From Parabacteroides timonensis (GTDB lineage Bacteria; Bacteroidota; Bacteroidia; Bacteroidales; Tannerellaceae): a stretch of DNA of 6,424 nucleotides. Positions 5,401-6,424 of the stretch are shown in pieces. A program made the translations under genes and the position numbers. The notes below the pieces were generated by a model, which worked only from the letters and a program-made list of their open reading frames with translations, made no database searches and was not told where the DNA came from. How positions within the stretch are numbered: the first letter of the stretch is position 1; each line of letters starts with the position of its first letter. The stretch spans positions 1,713,849 to 1,720,272 of the forward strand of contig NZ_LT669941.1 of assembly GCF_900128505.1 (NCBI RefSeq), written 5' to 3'.

Positions 5401-6424
5401 ATTGGAGATCGAGCCACCAGAGCTATAGCCACACACGCCGCCGACATAGGCATACTGTCCTGTCCCCTTCACATAACTATCCTCTACCCCAACATTCTCT
5501 ATCTTACCGTCTTCGCCAAGATAACCGAACAGGCCTAGATAAGTACTTTCGTTATTATCATCAATAATATAAACCCCCGACACCGTTTTACCATTCCCAT
5601 CAAAGGTTCCTTTAAAAGGAGATTTATTGTTCCCTATCGGCGTCCAATGATCCTCCGGGGCAGGTGCCGTGCCATCCAACGTATACTCCGACACCGCAAT
5701 ATCCTCCATCAACTTGCCTTTGATCTCACCATCTTCTTCACCTTCACCATCGCTCTCTGGAACATCACCATTCACCTTCTTTGCAAACCAGCGAAGCTGC
5801 GTGGCTGTATAAATCTCATAAAACCCATCAATATTATCCGGTTCCGATGGACAAGAAATAGCCGGCACATTGTCACCTATATTTAAATAAGGGAGCATCA
5901 ACTTATCCTGTTCAATAGAGGGGCGTCCTAGCCAAGGGCTAGCACCCTCAGAGTCAGTAGCGGCCAACCACCCCTCTACTGCTCCAATAAACTCCGTGCC
6001 AAACTTTTTCGATGGGTCTGGATCTCCACCAGTTCCCTCCCCAACCCCTTCCTTTGCCGTTCCGGCTAGGTAGAAGCAGTCGGTAATATCGGATCTGTTA
6101 GAGCCACACACGCCGCCGATATAGGTGTTTTCTCCTGCCTGCCCCGTCACCGAACCGGCATTATAACAATTGGAGATCATCCTATCGCTAGAGCCACACA
6201 CGCCGCCGACATAGGCTATTCCATTTGCCTGCCCCGTCACCGAACCGATATTATAACAATTGGAGATCATACTCACGCTAATGCCACACACACCGCCGAC
6301 ATTGGCTTGGGTTTTCGCCTGCCCCGTCACCGAACCGATATTATAACAATTGGAGATCGTGCCATAATAGCTAGAGCCACACACGCCGCCGACATTGGCA
6401 TAGCCCAATCCACTCGCCTTCGTC
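2428..6424 (-). CDS. Large GLUG-repeat surface protein with InlB-like domains and sorting-like tail (5' partial)
   Basis: The frame is open to the right edge, and the visible part is 1331 residues. The TTG at 6408 is internal (TKASGLGYANVGGVCG), so the true start and signal peptide are outside. Nucleotides 6424-4053 encode 13 GLUG-type repeats of the form VGGVCG-x-ISNCYNxGSVTG in three clusters. Between clusters are two copies of a beta-helix-type lead-in (GFYEIYTATQLRWFA, HWTPIG, FKGTFDGNG, YLGLFG). About 3650-3414 is a fibronectin-like stretch (YSENGKEWK, TFYARYKAN). About 3412-3200 is a divergent InlB B-repeat (DNGSVSANKTVAIVGEKVTL). A PTPAPDP linker follows, then a GC-rich domain and a second InlB-like stretch. 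The last ~45 residues (IAIYALSGQC to SYLVVVGTHSEVVIVR) resemble a type IX secretion sorting domain. It is likely an adhesin or other cell-surface protein; ligand unknown. Confidence 0.88.
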   Translation of the reverse strand, partial: TKASGLGYANVGGVCGSSYYGTISNCYNIGSVTGQAKTQANVGGVCGISVSMISNCYNIGSVTGQANGIAYVGGVCGSSDRMISNCYNAGSVTGQAGENTYIGGVCGSNRSDITDCFYLAGTAKEGVGEGTGGDPDPSKKFGTEFIGAVEGWLAATDSEGASPWLGRPSIEQDKLMLPYLNIGDNVPAISCPSEPDNIDGFYEIYTATQLRWFAKKVNGDVPESDGEGEEDGEIKGKLMEDIAVSEYTLDGTAPAPEDHWTPIGNNKSPFKGTFDGNGKTVSGVYIIDDNNESTYLGLFGYLGEDGKIENVGVEDSYVKGTGQYAYVGGVCGYSSGGSISNSYNAGSVTGETKNTGEGMTSSASVGGVCGYSYDGTISNCYNIGSVTGDGTKANGWGDAYVGGVCGLNEVNSLIISNCYNAGSVTGQVGENASVGGVCGSNGGKITDCFYLAGTATNGIGDGAGVDPDPSKKFGTEFITAVEEWLVATGSEPSSSPWQGHPSIEQDKLMLPHLNIGDNVPAISCPPEPDNIDGFYEIYTATQLRWFATEVNDGATTINGKLMQSIEVSEYNLDGAAPDKKYHWTPIGKDFDHSFKGIFDGNGYKVSGVYIEDSSDDAYLGLFGCLGLGGKIENVRVEDSYVKGTGDHACVGGVCGSSSNGLISSSYNTGSVEGTGSNASVGGVCGVCSLGSSVSNSYNTGSAKGGNNAFVGGVCGYNFGMISNSYNTGSVEGGKYASVGGVCGKYKVNNNAKISNCYNVGSVKGGESGQVGGVCGNNNEGEITDCYYLAGTATNGIGDGTDSGNEKAAPKTAKELAEVMEKMLTESPWRGSANYESGTLTLPTFSESNPIVIQLVAVEIEPKDVIDFKGENWKDLEDLDDYLIVAGTSLKEAKPLSEVPLADLIGNATLYICHLGKASEVLEYKLERPDAPAGITATTTEESGVLLTVLEDVEYSENGKEWKISSTFEPVEAGKALTFYARYKANPDECLFPSKPAEIKVTLYSIIITSSDNGSVSANKTVAIVGEKVTLTVTPGSGYELKSLEVDGAVVSVSGNQHTFEMPDKAVTVTATFKKVKPTPAPDPVYYTVTIPESITGAIIHGGGTHQVREGSYIEFSIEIDPAGTGEYPTVTVDGYWWNTLSPDTRGNYRVYVYDDDCDIRIGEVSGYGTYTLTLPADSLFEGDDLYRSGVGIAVTPASSSPSSDALRYPFGTELTLTAVSDTHRTFVEWMDGSRRSPLTFRLREDTEAYAWFRALHPVGNEEIAAASIRIRTERGGTIVVDTPTRLPIAIYALSGQCLRRSESEGTTRFSGLREGSYLVVVGTHSEVVIVR
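2443..2535 (-). repeat. Source copy of the duplicated surface-gene tail
   Basis: This 93-bp segment encodes about the last 31 residues before the C-terminal VIVR and recurs at 1-92 in the same orientation, 2442 bp away. Outside the segment, toward 2536, the two sites have nothing in common. The pair therefore brackets the Rpn, MNT/HEPN and DUF6169-like genes like two ends of an inserted or rearranged block. Confidence 0.85.
4053..6424 (-). repeat. Array of 13 GLUG-type coding repeats
   Basis: Repeats of about 70-115 bp are recognised on the plus strand by CACACACGCCGCCGAC and by ACCGAACCG-TATTATAACAATTGGAGAT. The clusters are about 6060-6424 (four visible repeats), 5064-5457 (four) and 4053-4485 (five). 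Each cluster ends with a distinct capping repeat, ITDC(F/Y)YLAGTA. The first Cys (VGGVCG) is present in all 13. The second (NCYN or DC) is present in nine and is Ser in repeats 5, 9, 10 and 11 counted from the N-terminal side. GLUG repeats are a known motif of bacterial surface proteins. Near-identical DNA makes the array prone to copy-number change. Confidence 0.85.
4486..6090 (-). repeat. About 1-kb tandem modules within the surface gene
   Basis: A higher-order unit repeats with a period close to 1 kb. The boundary sequence GTTCCGGCTAGGTAGAAGCA occurs around 6058 and 5062, and a variant occurs around 4051, giving spacings of 996 and 1011 bp. TTGCAAACCAGCGAAGCTGC occurs at 5781 and 4782 (999 bp). 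Each unit holds a lead-in domain, a GLUG cluster, a capping repeat and a linker with SKKFGTEFI and SIEQDKLMLP. The third linker, about 4050-3880, is a diverged relative (KTAKELAEVMEKML, SPWRGS, TLTLPTF). The segments from 4750 to 5070 and 5750 to 6066 are nearly identical, pointing to recent duplication or gene conversion. Confidence 0.85.

Noticed and set aside
6406..6408. TTG as a start codon for the surface protein
   Set aside because: The frame continues upstream to the window edge with repeat-like sequence (TKASGLGYANVGGVCG), so the start is outside.
4053..6424. Regularly spaced repeats resembling a CRISPR array on first sight
   Set aside because: The repeats lie in one continuous open frame, vary in length and encode GLUG motifs with conserved residues; the intervening segments are coding and similar to one another.

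Overview
The window looks like chromosomal accessory DNA from a member of the Bacteroidales (Parabacteroides, Tannerella or Porphyromonas-like; the genus cannot be fixed from the sequence alone). Four things support this. Three promoters match the Bacteroidetes sigma-ABfr form TTTG-N19-TAnnTTTG exactly. There is a long GLUG-repeat surface protein with an InlB-type module and a C-terminus resembling a type IX secretion sorting domain. There is a C-terminally EG-repeated PD-(D/E)XK (Rpn/TIGR01784-like) protein. There are short genes of types common in Bacteroides.

Layout. Positions 1-92 (minus) are a 97 percent identical, frameshifted leftover of the 3' end of the large surface-protein gene that closes the window. 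Positions 97-1098 (minus) encode an Rpn-family PD-(D/E)XK nuclease/putative transposase with its own promoter at 1152-1182. Positions 1328-1742 (minus) are an MNT/HEPN toxin-antitoxin locus. The MntA-type nucleotidyltransferase antitoxin is intact, but the HEPN toxin gene that starts on its stop codon has been gutted to a start and an end. At 1743-1868 lies a mirror-symmetric divergent promoter: two promoters whose -33 boxes sit inside the arms of a 26-bp near-perfect inverted repeat. Positions 1869-2371 (plus) carry a 48-residue hypothetical protein followed by an N-terminally truncated DUF6169-like gene. Positions 2372-2446 hold several short palindromes and a partial repeat of the surface gene's end. 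From 2428 to the right edge (minus) runs the 3' part of a very large gene for a secreted repeat protein: 13 GLUG-type repeats in three clusters, arranged as roughly 1-kb tandem modules, then InlB-like domains and a sorting-like tail. Its 5' end lies outside the window.

How it fits together. The middle 2.4 kb is small accessory genes in visible decay: a toxin core deleted, a DUF6169 N-terminus deleted, and a displaced copy of the surface gene's tail. It lies between two copies of the same 92/93-bp sequence, so it was probably inserted or rearranged at the 3' end of a surface-protein gene. The surface gene itself is mosaic: its last ~760 bp are about 62-65 percent GC in sampled lines, against about 42-50 percent upstream. 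This suggests a conserved C-terminal cassette shared between paralogues. The most informative observations are the symmetric divergent promoter, the antitoxin without its toxin, and the duplicated surface-gene tail.
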